Shown here in pieces: positions 63,330 to 64,000 of a DNA stretch of 64,000 nucleotides (its first letter is position 1; every line of letters starts with the position of its first letter). A program made the translations under genes and the position numbers. The stretch lies in the NCBI GenBank assembly GCA_900552495.1, contig URZY01000007.1:15181-79180 (forward strand), read 5' to 3'. The DNA is from an uncultured Mycoplasmatota bacterium. Its GTDB lineage: Bacteria > Bacillota_I > Bacilli_A > RF39 > UBA660. The notes under the pieces are model-generated. The model was not told the origin of the DNA. It made no database searches and saw nothing but the letters and a program-made list of their open reading frames with translations.

Positions 63330-64000
63330 ATGAACAACAATTGTTATCAAGGAAACTATCAACCGGAACATAAGAAACCATTATGTAGACCTGTATTCTG
63401 CATAGTCAATCCAACTGGCCCCACTGGAATAACAGGTCCAACTGGGCCAACCGGACCTACTGGACCAACCGGACCTCAAGGAATACAGGGAATTCCTGGC
63501 ATCCAAGGAATCCAAGGTATTCAAGGACTTCCAGGAGCTACCGGAGCTACAGGGCCAACCGGGCCAACCGGACCTACTGGACCTACTGGAGCGACTGGAA
63601 CTACTGGGCAAACACCAAATATTACAATTGGTACAGTAACAACAGGGGCACCCGGTTCAAGTGCAACAGCAACTATAACAGGAATCTCACCAAACTTTGT
63701 ACTAAATTTAACAATACCACAAGGGCCAACCGGAGTTACTGGTTCAACTGGGCCTACTGGAGTGACAGGACCAACCGGAGCTACTGGAACTGAAGGTGCC
63801 ACCGGACCTACTGGACCAACCGGAGCTACTGGAGCTGAAGGTGCTACCGGACCTACTGGACCAACCGGAGCTACTGGAGCTGAAGGTGCTACTGGACCAA
63901 CCGGACCAACCGGAGCTACTGGAGCTGAAGGTGCTACTGGACCAACTGGACCAACCGGAGCTACTGGAGCTGAAGGTGCTACCGGACCTACTGGACCAAC
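63330..64000 (+). CDS. Collagen-like (BclA-type) surface protein, 3' end beyond window
   Basis: ATG 63330 follows AAGGAAAGGAG; the frame is open to the window end (223 codons). After a Cys-containing N-terminus (CYQGNYQPEHKKPLCRPVFC) come G-x-y triplets, mostly GPT, GAT and GIQ, interrupted by a non-collagenous block (about 92-130), then long GPT/GAT/GAE triplets. Such proteins form triple-helical filaments on spores. The Cys cluster may crosslink it to the coat. Confidence 0.85.
   Translation, partial: MNNNCYQGNYQPEHKKPLCRPVFCIVNPTGPTGITGPTGPTGPTGPTGPQGIQGIPGIQGIQGIQGLPGATGATGPTGPTGPTGPTGATGTTGQTPNITIGTVTTGAPGSSATATITGISPNFVLNLTIPQGPTGVTGSTGPTGVTGPTGATGTEGATGPTGPTGATGAEGATGPTGPTGATGAEGATGPTGPTGATGAEGATGPTGPTGATGAEGATGPTGP
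63777..64000 (+). repeat. 45-bp tandem repeats in collagen-like gene
   Basis: Units start at 63777, 63822, 63867, 63912 and 63957, each encoding five triplets (GATGAEGATGPTGPT). They are nearly identical at the DNA level and the last is cut by the window end. Such arrays vary in length by slippage and recombination. Confidence 0.9.

Noticed and set aside
63381..63802. Two minus-strand open frames (Ser/Arg- and Pro/Val-rich)
   Set aside because: They are antisense shadows of the collagen triplet repeats, with no RBS.
63733..64000. CRISPR-like array
   Set aside because: The repeats are contiguous 45-bp coding units without spacers; no CRISPR array or cas gene was seen anywhere in the window.

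Overview
The window is AT-rich, densely packed and mostly coded on the minus strand. Strong AGGAGG-type ribosome binding sites, short intergenic hairpin terminators, DUF1292, CsoR, a CIRCE-like operator and a BclA-like collagen protein with an apparent mother-cell sigma promoter all point to a low-GC Bacillota, probably a spore-forming or spore-derived gut lineage near Erysipelotrichia/Clostridia. Species cannot be named from the sequence alone.

Layout. 1-14.9 kb is chromosomal core: a partial membrane protein, a three-tRNA operon (Ile, Asn, Glu), tRNA-Lys, an acyltransferase, a degenerate Fic-like protein, the hydrolase-murF-ddl cell-wall operon, a membrane protein, a NatAB-like ABC exporter, a DMT permease, pyrH behind a leader peptide and terminator, an HtrA protease, and tRNA-Cys/tRNA-Gly. 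About 15.0-25.3 kb is an integrative mobilizable element: large serine recombinase, small accessory genes, a candidate oriT, a MobC-like protein, a MobV relaxase with a one-base frameshift, and cargo that includes a 1205-residue STAND-type NTPase resembling Avs antiphage proteins. 25.3-27.3 kb holds an HTH-VanZ fusion and small membrane proteins that may belong to the same accessory block. 27.3-34.1 kb has the csoR-copZ-copA copper operon, then acetyltransferases, Nudix, HD and deoxyribosyltransferase-like genes. 34.2-41.4 kb holds surface or hypothetical proteins, a GH13 glucan hydrolase, an ABC-F ATPase and a kinase-like protein. About 42.04-42.67 kb is a large non-coding RNA gene with its own promoter and terminator. 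42.7-49.3 kb has anchored metallopeptidase-like proteins, a glucosaminidase, a Fic toxin with overlapping antitoxin, and a low-complexity protein. 49.4-52.0 kb is a cysteine desulfurase/thioredoxin/CcdA operon. 53-60.5 kb has phosphoketolase, a wall-anchored repeat protein, htpG and a rhodanese lipoprotein. 60.6-64 kb is a spore-surface-like set: peptidoglycan-binding protein, a five-LysM protein, and a collagen-like protein that runs off the right edge.

Most unusual points: (1) the pyrH leader ORF, terminator and RBS are nested like a pyrBI-type UTP attenuator; (2) a roughly 625-nt structured RNA gene that I cannot assign; (3) an Avs-like STAND NTPase on a mobilizable element; (4) a promoter-leader-terminator RNA immediately before the relaxase; (5) an A_AAA_AAG slippery heptamer joining a short ORF to a catalytically degenerate Fic-like protein.
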